Source: Moorena producens 3L
Lineage (GTDB): Bacteria > Cyanobacteriota > Cyanobacteriia > Cyanobacteriales > Coleofasciculaceae
Direction: 5' to 3'
Assembly: GCF_000211815.1 (NCBI RefSeq)
Contig: NZ_GL890823.1
Location: forward strand, 216,369 to 280,368
Length of the DNA: 64,000 bases
How positions within the stretch are numbered: the stretch's first letter is position 1; each line of letters begins with the position of its first letter. The notes beneath the pieces were generated by a model. That model saw nothing but the letters and a program-made list of their open reading frames with translations, had not been told where the DNA came from and searched no databases. A program made the translations under genes and the position numbers. This document shows, one piece after another, positions 35,477-44,975 of the stretch.

Positions 35477-36637
35477 TTAAACAGCGGAAGGACTGAGTTG
35501 AATTAATTCAGCAATAGCAGGGCCAAAAATTGTGGGCATGGATTTTTCTGGACGACACAACAAGGTCTTGGCAACCTGAAGCATGGCAATCCCGGCATTA
35601 CCAAAGGATTTTTGGTACTCAATCATCGCCCGAATCCGTTGAATCAAACCAAAACCGGTAAATTGCACTGCTGTCCGCAAAAAATCAGGTCGGTGTTCTA
35701 AAATTTCTGGAAAGGTTTCAAAATACCCTTTAGTTAGGGCAGCAATGGAAGGCTGGAGCTGTTCCAAGGGGGTCATGGCTAAACCTAGGGATTCTTCAAT
35801 ACTTAAAGATTTACTGATAACTAGGCTACTCAGCCAGATTTGGACATAGCTACTGATCAGTGTTCCTAAATCAAACCCTGGGTCTCCCCAACTACAGCGC
35901 TCCCAATCAATTAGCCTGACAATGCTGGTACTCTCATGCTCCCAATCTTGGTGCAGAAGGATATTATTTAGCTTTAGGTCATTGTGGGTCAGACAGCAGG
36001 GGGCAAAACCATTGCCTAGTTGTGCGATCGCTTGCCCTAAACTATCGTATCGTTGATAAAGGGCAAAGAATTTCAGCCCGTCAGCAGGTACCGCACCAAA
36101 AATCTCCGGACCAATTCGTTCTAAACTGTTAACTAATCTAGGCACTTGGTCAGTGGTTATATTATCGGTTTCACTACAGAATAAATCTTGATAGTCTTTA
36201 CGATTAAATGTATGATGATGGATTTTTCCTAAAAGGGTGCCGATGGTGGCAGCAACCTCTGGAGGAAAGATATTTTCCTTGGCGTAGAAATCCATTAAAT
36301 CCCGATAGTCATCGAGATAGCGGAAAACCATAATGGAATTCTCACCATCAAAATGCAGCACCTCTGGTATCAAAGAGCGGAGGTTAGCAAGTTCTGGAAA
36401 TTGCTGTAAGAATTCTTGAATTCGCCATTCATTCAAAAACTCACCAGCGGCTTTCCCTTCCTGGTTATGTCGCTCCTGCTTTACGAGCAGCTTATGACCA
36501 TCTGGAAAGGTCAGCAATAAGTTAAAGTTCTTGGCTTCCAGTGGCTCAATTTTACTGAGAGCTTGCTCGGAGGGATTGCATAAACCACGAGCAGCTAGAT
36601 AGTCAAAAACATTATGAGAGTTTAATATGAATGTCAT
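35477..36637 (-). CDS. APH-type kinase, candidate precursor Ser/Thr kinase
   Basis: The 386-residue protein has the aminoglycoside/choline phosphotransferase fold. ATP-binding Lys53 is in KLLVKQE, the catalytic loop HNDLKLNN is at 218-225 (Asp220, Asn225), and the metal Asp244 is in LIDWE. All key residues are present, so it should be active. In class V lanthipeptide and thioamitide pathways an APH-like enzyme (LxmK, TvaC) phosphorylates precursor Ser/Thr before a HopA1 protein eliminates the phosphate. The adjacent HopA1 gene suggests the same here. A small-molecule or sugar kinase role cannot be excluded on sequence alone. Confidence 0.85.
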   Translation of the reverse strand: MTFILNSHNVFDYLAARGLCNPSEQALSKIEPLEAKNFNLLLTFPDGHKLLVKQERHNQEGKAAGEFLNEWRIQEFLQQFPELANLRSLIPEVLHFDGENSIMVFRYLDDYRDLMDFYAKENIFPPEVAATIGTLLGKIHHHTFNRKDYQDLFCSETDNITTDQVPRLVNSLERIGPEIFGAVPADGLKFFALYQRYDSLGQAIAQLGNGFAPCCLTHNDLKLNNILLHQDWEHESTSIVRLIDWERCSWGDPGFDLGTLISSYVQIWLSSLVISKSLSIEESLGLAMTPLEQLQPSIAALTKGYFETFPEILEHRPDFLRTAVQFTGFGLIQRIRAMIEYQKSFGNAGIAMLQVAKTLLCRPEKSMPTIFGPAIAELIQLSPSAV

Positions 36638-37664
36638 AATTAGGGAACAGGGAACAGGGAACAGGGAACAGGGTAAAAATAGGTGTTTAAAACCTTATTA
36701 ATAGGAAAAATACTATATTCAGTAGTATAGGTAAAAAGAAAGTTATTCTGCCAATTATTTCTGCTTAAAAACAGACGCAACTAAAACTTTTATGTCCCTA
36801 AACTATTCAGGGTAAGTGTGGTAAATGTGATCAATGTGGGAAATGTGGGAAATGTGGGAAATGTGGGAAATGTGGGAAGTGTGGGGAGGGTCGGGAGATA
36901 GCGAGATAGCGAGATAGCGAGATGGGGAAAGGGTGCATCTCATATTTGTAAAAAAGATCGGGAGTGTGGGGCGGGGGCGCGGGGCGGGGGCGCGGGGAGT
37001 GTGAGGAGTGTGGGAATTTTCTCCCGAATTTTTGCCTAATTGCAAAAGCGATGCAGTGGCCTCACGGGGGTTTCCCCCAAGACCGCTCTGCATCGCTGCT
37101 CCCTACTCCCTAGTCCCTGTTCCCTGCTTCCTATTCCATTTGCTCTATAACTAAACTAGTTATGTCATCAAAATATTTAAAAAGAATAGAAAATTATAGA
37201 GGTCTGGGTTTTATGATTTATTTGTAAATTATGTAGACTACGGTTGCTGGATAAAATGACATTGGTGACCGAAAATTAAGGATAATTTTCACTTTATTCT
37301 GGTAAATCTATGCTTTGAGTATCACAGGCTGATGTATGCGATCGCATTCGTTTTATGATTCTAATGTATGCGATCGCATTCGTTTTATGATTCTAATGTA
37401 TGCCTTCCCGTAGTGGCTCTGTTCGCGTAGCGTGGCCTTTGGCCTTAAGAGCATCGCGTTTGTTGATGGTAAGCCTTCAGCGGTCAGCCGTCAGCCGTCA
37501 GCCTTTAGGTGATAGCTGTTCGCGTTCGCGGAGCGTGGCCAAAGGCCAAGCGTGCGCGTAGCGCATATGCTGATAACTGAATGCTGATAGCTGAATGCTG
37601 ATAGCTGACGGCTGATAGCTGACGGCTGATAGCTGACGGCTGATAGCTGACAGTCCTATTATGC
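36638..37664. other. repeat-rich intergenic region upstream of kinase
   Basis: Contents: (GGGAACA) at 36643-36675; nine-base (GGGAAATGT) units at 36836-36880; (GCGAGATA) at 36898-36925; the reverse copy of the 14850-15005 repeat at about 36925-37090; GCGATCGCATTCGTTTTATG (then ATTCTAATGTAT) twice near 37338-37400; palindromic GTTCGCGTAGCGTGGCC at 37420-37440; and GCTGACGGCTGATA units at 37575-37655. No gene is supported. Confidence 0.6.
37149..37166. promoter_or_regulatory. 18-bp shared motif, copy 2
   Basis: Identical to 33269-33286; lies about 510 bases upstream of the kinase start, with repeat arrays in between. Confidence 0.4.
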
Positions 37665-40600
37665 TTACCTAAGATTATGACAGTTGATGGTCCTATTCAA
37701 TACTGGTTTGAGCTCAGGACCAGTGGGATAAGGCACCAACTCCACAATTCCATCCTGATTAATGATCCATCCTTGAGCTTCAATAATTGGTGGCTTTTTC
37801 GCTGTCACTTGAGGTTCCTGATTGGGTTTTTTCCCCCGATTGCGAGCAGCCCGATACAATTGACGCCTGGTTGCTGAGAAATCTCGCCAATCTATCCAAA
37901 TGGTTTCACCTTTGAGGGGGTCAGTGGGGTCAGTGGGTAAGCCCCCTCGTCCAAGCAGAGCAAATCCATTCTGCTCATCATCGGTGCTACAGCCTGTGGC
38001 AATGAGTAGACCGGTATCGATGATAGTTGCTGGTAATGGGATTAATCCCAGGTTTTGAGTTGGGTCTGGGTTGCTAATGTTGATTTGACCATCAATACCA
38101 AATTCAGAACTGGCAGTAATCTGGCTATCTGGAGACAGAAACAGACCTTGAGTAGTGATTTGAATATTACCGCCAGGACCAAATATGGCGTTGGCTGCGA
38201 TGTTACTATTTTCTACAACCACTACAAAATCACTATTAATCTTAATATCACCGCCACCACCATTACTGTCATTAACGCTGGTACTAATGGCGCTTTGGTT
38301 TGAAAGGAACAGTAAGTCACTAGTAAGTTTAATATCACCACCGCCGCTAAGCTCAGAAGTGGCAGTGATTTGCCCTCGATTACTGGTGATTTGATTAGCG
38401 GAAATATCAATATTGCCTCCTCCCGCCGAGAAATTGGATGCGGTAATACCACCACCATTGGGAGTGTCCGCTCCGCTGTTAGAAAGCTCGATCGAGTTTG
38501 CCACAATCTCAATATCCCCAGCTTGGCCTTGCCCTGGTGCTAGGAGGTTATTGCTTTGGAAGTTACTGACACTGATCGTTGCTCCATCTCGGATACTTAA
38601 CTGATCAGTGAAGACCTCTAATTTACCGCCATTACCACTACCTGCGATCGCATTCGCCAATAATCCGCTGGCACCTAGGTCTGATCTCCCAATCAGTTCT
38701 ATCTCCTGTGCCTGAACTCTCAAGGTTCCCCCATCCCCTTCGCCTCTGGTAATGGTTGCCACTTGAGCCCCATCCACCAAGCGCAACCGTTCGGTTTCAA
38801 GGGTCAGCTCACCCCCTGTACCTATGGCCTCTAATTCCACATTGGCAAATATAGCGCTAGCAAAATTCGTGGCGGTACCAATTAATTCGACGTCTGTTGC
38901 GTTTACCTCTATAGAACCAGCATCCCCTTCACCAAAGGTAGTCGCTGCAATCTGAGCCCCATCACTCAGCCGCAAGCGTTCGGTGTCAATGGTCAATTTA
39001 CCCCCATTCCCGATGGCTTCTCGTCGGACTTCTGTAAATAAGCCACTGGCTAATTCCTGTGGTGAGGTACCAATTAATTCGATGTCTGTTGCGTTTACCT
39101 CTATAGAACCGGCATTTCCTTTACCAAAGGTATTAGCTTCAATCTGAGCGCCATCACTGAGCCGCAAGCTCTCGGTGTTAATAGTCAATTTGCCCCCATT
39201 CCCGATGGCTTCTCGTCGCACGTCTGTAAATAAGCCACTGGGTAATCCCTGTGGTGAGGTACCACTCAATTGCAAATCGATTGCCTTTACGGTTAAAGAA
39301 CCTGCATCCCCTTCACCACGGGTAATTGCTGAGATCTGGGCTCCATCAACCAGTCCCAAGCGCTCGGTGTTAATGGTCAATTTACCCCCATTCCCGATCG
39401 CGTCTGGTTCCACATTGGCTAACAGAGCGGTGGGTAATCCTTCGGTTGACGTACCACTCAATTGCAGATCGATTGCCTGTACGGTTAAAGAACCGGCATC
39501 CCCTTCACCAAAGGTATTAGCTGCAATCTGAGCCCCATCAGTTAGCCGCAAGCGTTCGGTGTTAATGGTCAATTGGCCCCCATTACCAATGGCTCCTGCT
39601 CTGACGTCTGTAAATAAGCCACTGGCTAATCCCTGTGGTGAGGTACCACTCAATTGCAAATCGATTGCCTTTACGGTTAAAGAACCTGCATCCCCTTCAC
39701 CACGGGTAATTGCTGCGATCTGACCCCCATCAGTCAGCTGCAAACCCTCAGTTTCAATGGTCAAGTCGCCCCCATTCCCGATCGCGTCTGGTTCCACATT
39801 GGCAAACAAGCCACTAGGTAATCCCTCTGATGAGGTACCAATTAGTTCCATCTCAGTGACTTGCGCCCTCAAAGCACCTGCATCCCCTTTACCAAAGGTA
39901 GTAGCTGAAATTTGAGCCCCATCAGTAACTCGCAAGCGTTCCGTGTCAATGAGCAAATTGCCCCCATTCCCTGTAGCTCCTAGTTCCACATTTGCCGACA
40001 AGGTACTGGGGAAGATGCCAAAAGCTGTACCAATCAGTTCTACCTCCTTGGCCTGAACTAGCAAATCTCCTCCATCTCCAGAGCCAAAGGTACTAGCTGA
40101 GATCTGAGCCCCATCAGTAACTCGCAAGCGTTCCGTGTCAATGAGCAAATTGCCCCCATTCCCGGTAGCCCCTGGTGCTACTGGCACAAACAAACCACTG
40201 GGACCGAAGTTCGAGCCAGCAATCACCTCTACCTCAGCAGCGGTGATCGTCAAGGTGCCAGCATTCCCGGAGCTAAAGGTGCCACTGGAGATCTGAGCGC
40301 CATCAGCAACCCGCAAGCGTTCCGTGTCAATGAATAAATTACCCCCATTCCCTGTAGCCCCTGGTGCTACATCACTAGATAAACGGCTGAAAAAGAAATT
40401 ATTTACAACGGTACCGATAACTTGCAATGCCTCCGTCGCCTTTACCGTCAAACTTCCCCCAGCCCCACTGCCCAGGGTATCGGCTAAGATGGCTGACCCC
40501 TGACTAAGGGTCACCCGCCGACCCTGCACCTGGATTTCACCCCCGCCATTACCACTGGTACTCACCGACGCCCCTTGGGACAAGGTAATATCCTGAAATT

Positions 40601-41429
40601 GTCCTACATCTTCATAGCTTAATGTCCAACCTGAGTTAGTTGGGGTTAGCGTTACCATCCCTTCTCCCTGGACGCTGCCCAGTTCAATCCGTCCTCCTGC
40701 TGTGGTGAGATTTCCTCCTGCAACCGCCACATCACCCCCCACCAAGGCTAAGGTTTTACCTGGCTGTACTTCCAGCCCCACTGGTCGATTGTCTCTGATT
40801 ACTGCAAATGTAGCGGGATTAATACTCAGATTGTTCCCAGGCCCGTTGATCACAATTCTGCCTGGATTGGCTTGGGAGCCATACTGTAAACCAGTAGGAA
40901 TATTAATGGTTAACAGGGGAGGCTCCTGGGGATTGGTAGCACTAAATTCACTGCCATCGGCAAATTTAATGCTGTTGGCGGTAGAGCCGATAAACGAGCC
41001 ACCAATATCTAGGGAAGCCTCCGAACCAAACACAATCCCATTGGGATTGATTAAAAACAGGTTAGCCCTACCGTTAGCCCGAATTAAGCCATCAATCTTA
41101 GAGATGGAGCCACCAGTGACCCGGCTAATAATACTGTCAATAGTCAGGGAATTGTTGAAAAAGGCTGTATTCCCAGTCAGAACGGAAAACTGCTCGAAGC
41201 TATGGAAGAGATTACCTCCTGCAGTGGTACCACCGGTAATCTCAATGATATTGCCATTAGGAGTAACAATGGAATTGTTCGGTAGAGTATTATCTGGAAC
41301 AATTTGAGCTGAGCAGAGCAAGGGCATCTGAGCCACTAGGTAACAGGCAATGGGCAAGGTCAGGAGTTGGTTTAAGGGTTTATTGTGATGCGACTTAGGT
41401 GGCAATTTACAAAAATCTGTGGTGACCAT
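37665..41429 (-). CDS. two-partner secretion exoprotein (TpsA / filamentous haemagglutinin-like)
   Basis: This is a secreted beta-helical surface protein. The 1254 residues begin with a signal peptide (about 18-42), then a TPS domain with the NPNGI motif at 128-132 and the flanking GRANLFLI. After it come about ten modules of roughly 60 residues, each carrying variants of GNGGKLTINTERLRLTDGAQ, then of GDAGSLTVKAIDLQLSGTS. The C-terminal tail (AQGWIINQDGIVELV) is typical of cyanobacterial members. Repeat modules are very similar at DNA level, so unequal recombination is likely. The partner transporter TpsB is not in the window. Confidence 0.88.
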   Translation of the reverse strand: MVTTDFCKLPPKSHHNKPLNQLLTLPIACYLVAQMPLLCSAQIVPDNTLPNNSIVTPNGNIIEITGGTTAGGNLFHSFEQFSVLTGNTAFFNNSLTIDSIISRVTGGSISKIDGLIRANGRANLFLINPNGIVFGSEASLDIGGSFIGSTANSIKFADGSEFSATNPQEPPLLTINIPTGLQYGSQANPGRIVINGPGNNLSINPATFAVIRDNRPVGLEVQPGKTLALVGGDVAVAGGNLTTAGGRIELGSVQGEGMVTLTPTNSGWTLSYEDVGQFQDITLSQGASVSTSGNGGGEIQVQGRRVTLSQGSAILADTLGSGAGGSLTVKATEALQVIGTVVNNFFFSRLSSDVAPGATGNGGNLFIDTERLRVADGAQISSGTFSSGNAGTLTITAAEVEVIAGSNFGPSGLFVPVAPGATGNGGNLLIDTERLRVTDGAQISASTFGSGDGGDLLVQAKEVELIGTAFGIFPSTLSANVELGATGNGGNLLIDTERLRVTDGAQISATTFGKGDAGALRAQVTEMELIGTSSEGLPSGLFANVEPDAIGNGGDLTIETEGLQLTDGGQIAAITRGEGDAGSLTVKAIDLQLSGTSPQGLASGLFTDVRAGAIGNGGQLTINTERLRLTDGAQIAANTFGEGDAGSLTVQAIDLQLSGTSTEGLPTALLANVEPDAIGNGGKLTINTERLGLVDGAQISAITRGEGDAGSLTVKAIDLQLSGTSPQGLPSGLFTDVRREAIGNGGKLTINTESLRLSDGAQIEANTFGKGNAGSIEVNATDIELIGTSPQELASGLFTEVRREAIGNGGKLTIDTERLRLSDGAQIAATTFGEGDAGSIEVNATDVELIGTATNFASAIFANVELEAIGTGGELTLETERLRLVDGAQVATITRGEGDGGTLRVQAQEIELIGRSDLGASGLLANAIAGSGNGGKLEVFTDQLSIRDGATISVSNFQSNNLLAPGQGQAGDIEIVANSIELSNSGADTPNGGGITASNFSAGGGNIDISANQITSNRGQITATSELSGGGDIKLTSDLLFLSNQSAISTSVNDSNGGGGDIKINSDFVVVVENSNIAANAIFGPGGNIQITTQGLFLSPDSQITASSEFGIDGQINISNPDPTQNLGLIPLPATIIDTGLLIATGCSTDDEQNGFALLGRGGLPTDPTDPLKGETIWIDWRDFSATRRQLYRAARNRGKKPNQEPQVTAKKPPIIEAQGWIINQDGIVELVPYPTGPELKPVLNRTINCHNLR

Positions 41430-41621
41430 GGGGCTTTTCTAGAGACTGAAGCATGTCGTGGGCAAGAACTATCCTCTAGAATTCCCAAACCTCTAGACCA
41501 AGTAACGCTTATGACTAGAAAAGGGGAAATTTTTGGCTCTACCGTACTTGTTATAGCGCGTAGCGCTATACCTGTTTACTATCTGCTACGACCCTTGAAC
41601 AGACCACCAATGCCTTGCCAT

Positions 41622-43200
41622 TAAACCCCCAAAAAGCGGTACAAAATGGGATTTTTTGGGGTATAATGGACAATGATTACAACAAGCTCGAATATGTCTA
41701 AGGGGAAGAAAAAATCAGGCACAGTCAAAAAGCTCTCAACTCAGGTAGTTCCAGTAATTGGGATGTCAATGGTAGTTGAAGCTGAGCTTGTTGCCATGAT
41801 GCAACGCTTAGGCATCGTTCGTTCTGAATCCTACAACAAGCTTGGCAGCGTTAGCCATTGGGGACTCGACTGGCGGAAAGCCTACCCAGAGGTTAGGTCT
41901 TTGAGAACTCCAGAATCTTTAGGTCTACCATCTAAACTAATGGAATGGACAGTTAGCGATGTCGGTAAAGCCATTAGTGCCCAACAAGCTGCTTGTATTG
42001 AAGCATTAGGAAAAATCCTGCATAAGCGATTTCCAGGTAAAGAAAATAAAAAACGTCGAAATCAATGCTATAAACAGCTATCAAGTCCCAGTTTTCTAGA
42101 CGATCCATTTTTGCCTCGAATTGTTAGGAAGCAGTTTCAGCGGGGTCATTCAAGGATAAAAAATCAAATAGTCTATCAACAAAACGGTTACTCCTGCCAA
42201 CGGATTTCTCGCCACACTTACCAGTTAGAACTGGCTGGGTTACGTCGAGGTAAACGCCATCGAATTCTGGTAAGATATAATCGAAAAATAACAGGACAGA
42301 TCCGACTAATTTACAATCTTCATTTGCAGCGCTTTGAAATCCATTTTTTGGTTGATCATGGAACTATCAATAATCCGACTGAATGTCGTTGTGTTGGTGT
42401 AGATAAGGGTTACACAGAAGTATTTTATGATTCAGATGGTCGTGCACACGGTCTTGGCTTAGGTAAACTAGCGACCAATAAATCTGACAGAATTGTTAAG
42501 AAAAACCGAAATCGTGGCCAGTTATGGGCACTGCATAGAAAATTAGAGAAAATCGACCCAGCTAAGTCGGCTCGTATACTAGAAAATAATCTGAGCCGGA
42601 AAACAGAGAATCGTCGCTTAAGAAAAGACCAAGCAGTAATTTTTGTAATAGGCGCTGCTTCTAAATCTCTTTTTAGGGGAGAATCGTTAAAAGTTTTTGC
42701 GGAGGATTTGACCCAAGCAATCAAAGGTTTTCGTCAATCATTAGCGATGTCCCGCAGGTTAAATACTTGGATGAAGGGAGCAATCCGGGACTCTTTACAG
42801 AAATGGGCTAACTGGACTGGTTCAGTAGTTTCAGAAATTCAACCGAGCTACACGTCGCAAATTGACTCCGTAACTGGCACCCTGTTAGGGGTCAGGAAAG
42901 GGGACAGTTTTACCAGGTTTAATGGGGTCGTGTTGCAGGCTGACTATAATGCTGCGAAGAATATCCTGGCTCGCGGTACAGACCAGGAAATCTCCCGGTT
43001 TATGACCAGGGTTGAAGTTCAAGCAGTATTGTTGCGCCGTACCGCGCGTTTCTTGAAAGGTATGGACTTGAGTCTTATTGACGCGGTTGAGCTAGGGTGG
43101 CTTGACTCTAAGCATAGTAAAACTCAAGCTTTTAAGGAACTCCTCACCGGGATGTGAGGAACGTCTAGATAGATGGGTGGGAGGCTTAACTCCAATTGCT
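41622..43200 (+). mobile_element. tnpB-only IS605-type transposon
   Basis: The left end shows a 9-bp hairpin (CCCCAAAAA 41627-41635 with TTTTTGGGG 41653-41661) just ahead of a TATAAT. The right end after the gene has CTCCTCACCGGGATGTGAGG, a hairpin. No tnpA is present. Exact ends are not resolved. Confidence 0.6.
41673..43157 (+). CDS. tnpB: TnpB-family nuclease lacking the zinc finger
   Basis: TnpB is an RNA-guided RuvC nuclease of IS200/IS605 elements and the ancestor of Cas12. In this 494-residue protein the RuvC triad is complete: Asp244 (VGVDKG), Glu344 (VFAEDLTQ) and Asp424 (LQADYNAAKNIL). The segment that normally holds the four-Cys zinc finger is retained in length and context but contains no Cys at all (YTSQIDSVTGTLLGVRKGDS, then FTRFNG). 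A basic N-terminal domain precedes it. Either ATG 41673 or 41694 could be the start. Frame and catalytic residues are intact, so it may be active. Confidence 0.85.
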   Translation: MITTSSNMSKGKKKSGTVKKLSTQVVPVIGMSMVVEAELVAMMQRLGIVRSESYNKLGSVSHWGLDWRKAYPEVRSLRTPESLGLPSKLMEWTVSDVGKAISAQQAACIEALGKILHKRFPGKENKKRRNQCYKQLSSPSFLDDPFLPRIVRKQFQRGHSRIKNQIVYQQNGYSCQRISRHTYQLELAGLRRGKRHRILVRYNRKITGQIRLIYNLHLQRFEIHFLVDHGTINNPTECRCVGVDKGYTEVFYDSDGRAHGLGLGKLATNKSDRIVKKNRNRGQLWALHRKLEKIDPAKSARILENNLSRKTENRRLRKDQAVIFVIGAASKSLFRGESLKVFAEDLTQAIKGFRQSLAMSRRLNTWMKGAIRDSLQKWANWTGSVVSEIQPSYTSQIDSVTGTLLGVRKGDSFTRFNGVVLQADYNAAKNILARGTDQEISRFMTRVEVQAVLLRRTARFLKGMDLSLIDAVELGWLDSKHSKTQAFKELLTGM

Positions 43201-43266
43201 GTATGACCACCCCTCACTCAGACAACAATAAATTGACCTTGACCTTTTTATTCGGAATTGTTCCGA

Positions 43267-44721
43267 TTAATCCCGGTTTAAGAGTATCCCCAACAGACCT
43301 AACCCAATTAAGCCACTGGTAGCCCCAGGGTCTGGCACCTGAGCCGATCCCTGGTCAGCATTGAAGGTTGACCAATTGAAATTTGAAGAAAACCGCTGCT
43401 GTTCTATCAACTGGCCTAATACTTGCCCACTGCCACCGCCACCACCGCCACCACCGCCACTGCCGCCACCACCGCCACTGCTACCGCCACCAGCACCGCC
43501 ACCATAGCCCCATTCGTAGATGTCGAGCACATTCTGGATCCGGTCTTGATCTAGCCAGGATCCTGCTGTTTCGTTATAGCCATTGGCGATATACCAGTCG
43601 ATCCATGAGGCATTCCAGTTAGGATCATTGAAGTAGGCACCGATTTTGCTGGCTAAGGTATTCTTGGCGTTGTTGAGCAAGTTATTGAGATTTAGGGTCA
43701 TATTTGAGTCACTGGGGCGTCCATCTGAGCCCAACACAGTGGAGTTTAGGTTCCAGCCAATCACATCAAATGCTCGTAAATCTAGTGCTGAGATATCGGC
43801 CCTCTCTGCCCAACCTAGGGCTGGCTTCATAACACCCAAATCATTGCCCATACCGTCCCAGTGGCTGGCTTGATAGCCATCACCTCCTAATCCTAAATTG
43901 GGATCCTTGCCTTCAGAAAAGTATGCCAGAACTTTATTACCCCCATCAATGGAAAAGTAGGCGTCGGCACCATAGGCTAATTCAAGCATGTCTTGGTCTT
44001 CGCTCCAGGCACTATAGCGGTACATATCCAGGGAGGTAGTACGCATCAGACGGTCAAGGTTCATCTGATAACTAGCGTCATAATCCGCGAGTATCGTCGA
44101 ATCCACCCCACTGACGAAGCCCAAGATATGACCAATTTCATGGATGCCGACACTGAGAAAGTCTATGGTGTTTGATGGGGTTGGGGCGTTACGCTGGTAA
44201 TCATAGCTCCAATTGAAGGCGTCATTCATGACGATATAGCCATCGAGAAGGGAGTTATTCCTGTGGTAATTTATGGCTTTGGCATTGGCATTGGTCAGAG
44301 CAATGTTTTTGTTGTACCACCCATTTCTGCTTTCAAACACGGCATGATAGCCACTATGGCCATCATTATAGTTATGTTTTTGCAGGTTATCATAAGCAGT
44401 ATAATCATCTACCGACGTTCTATCGGACTTCAGCTTCTTCCGAAATTTTTTGTACTTTTTAGACTTTTGCAGACCAGGGAGTGCCCCACCGAGGATGTTT
44501 GAGGGCAAGTCGTCGGTGACATCAAGGTGAATTTTGACGGTGACATTATCGGTTAAATAGTAAGACCAAATCTCACCAGCCATTTCAAACCCGAGCATTT
44601 GTTCGAGGGACGTTCCTGGTTGATAGCTGAAGTCGAAGTCTATGGCTTGAGCTGGGGCGTTACCACCAATTACGGCTGCGGATGCCAGGGACAAGGACAT
44701 CATTAATTGGCGATTCTTCAT
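43267..44721 (-). CDS. exported metalloprotease with Gly-rich linker and PEP-CTERM-like anchor
   Basis: This is a secreted zinc protease. The 484-residue product has a signal peptide (1-26, ending APAQA), a metzincin-type zinc site HEIGHILGF at 194-202 (His194, Glu195, His198), a poly-Gly/Ser tract at about 415-448, and a C-terminal VPDPGATSGLIGLGLLGILL, then NRD, which matches PEP-CTERM sorting signals in form (VPDP for VPEP). It corresponds to the NF038122-type family of cyanobacterial metalloproteases in my judgement. An exosortase is not in the window. Its promoter region (44722-44975) contains near-repeats of a GTATGCAATCGTGTTTGT type. Confidence 0.87.
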   Translation of the reverse strand: MKNRQLMMSLSLASAAVIGGNAPAQAIDFDFSYQPGTSLEQMLGFEMAGEIWSYYLTDNVTVKIHLDVTDDLPSNILGGALPGLQKSKKYKKFRKKLKSDRTSVDDYTAYDNLQKHNYNDGHSGYHAVFESRNGWYNKNIALTNANAKAINYHRNNSLLDGYIVMNDAFNWSYDYQRNAPTPSNTIDFLSVGIHEIGHILGFVSGVDSTILADYDASYQMNLDRLMRTTSLDMYRYSAWSEDQDMLELAYGADAYFSIDGGNKVLAYFSEGKDPNLGLGGDGYQASHWDGMGNDLGVMKPALGWAERADISALDLRAFDVIGWNLNSTVLGSDGRPSDSNMTLNLNNLLNNAKNTLASKIGAYFNDPNWNASWIDWYIANGYNETAGSWLDQDRIQNVLDIYEWGYGGGAGGGSSGGGGGSGGGGGGGGGSGQVLGQLIEQQRFSSNFNWSTFNADQGSAQVPDPGATSGLIGLGLLGILLNRD

Positions 44722-44975
44722 AAAATCTTACCTCGTAGAAATTACTGACATGAATACTGTCAGTATGAAAAGGTAATGTATGCAATCGTGTTTGTGATCT
44801 GAGGCTGGTGTATAGGATCGCGTTTGTTATTGGAGCCTGATGTATACAATTGTGTTTATTTATCTCTGTTGGTTTAGGATCACTTAATGAGTCGTTTAGG
44901 ATCACAAGAAAAGTGTGTTACAGATCACTAGTTTGAAATTAGCAAATCTACGGTAAATCTACTAATCAGCTCTCC

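Noticed and set aside
36803..37093. 96-codon minus-strand ORF with HISHIS repeats
   Set aside because: It is translation of nine-base and eight-base tandem repeats.
38055..41307. Several plus-strand ORFs up to 201 codons
   Set aside because: They are antisense to the modular exoprotein and repeat with its module period.
41673..43157. Cas12k/CRISPR-associated transposon hypothesis
   Set aside because: RuvC residues are intact, while Cas12k is inactive, and no tnsB, tnsC, tniQ or repeat array is nearby; a tnpB-only element is simpler.
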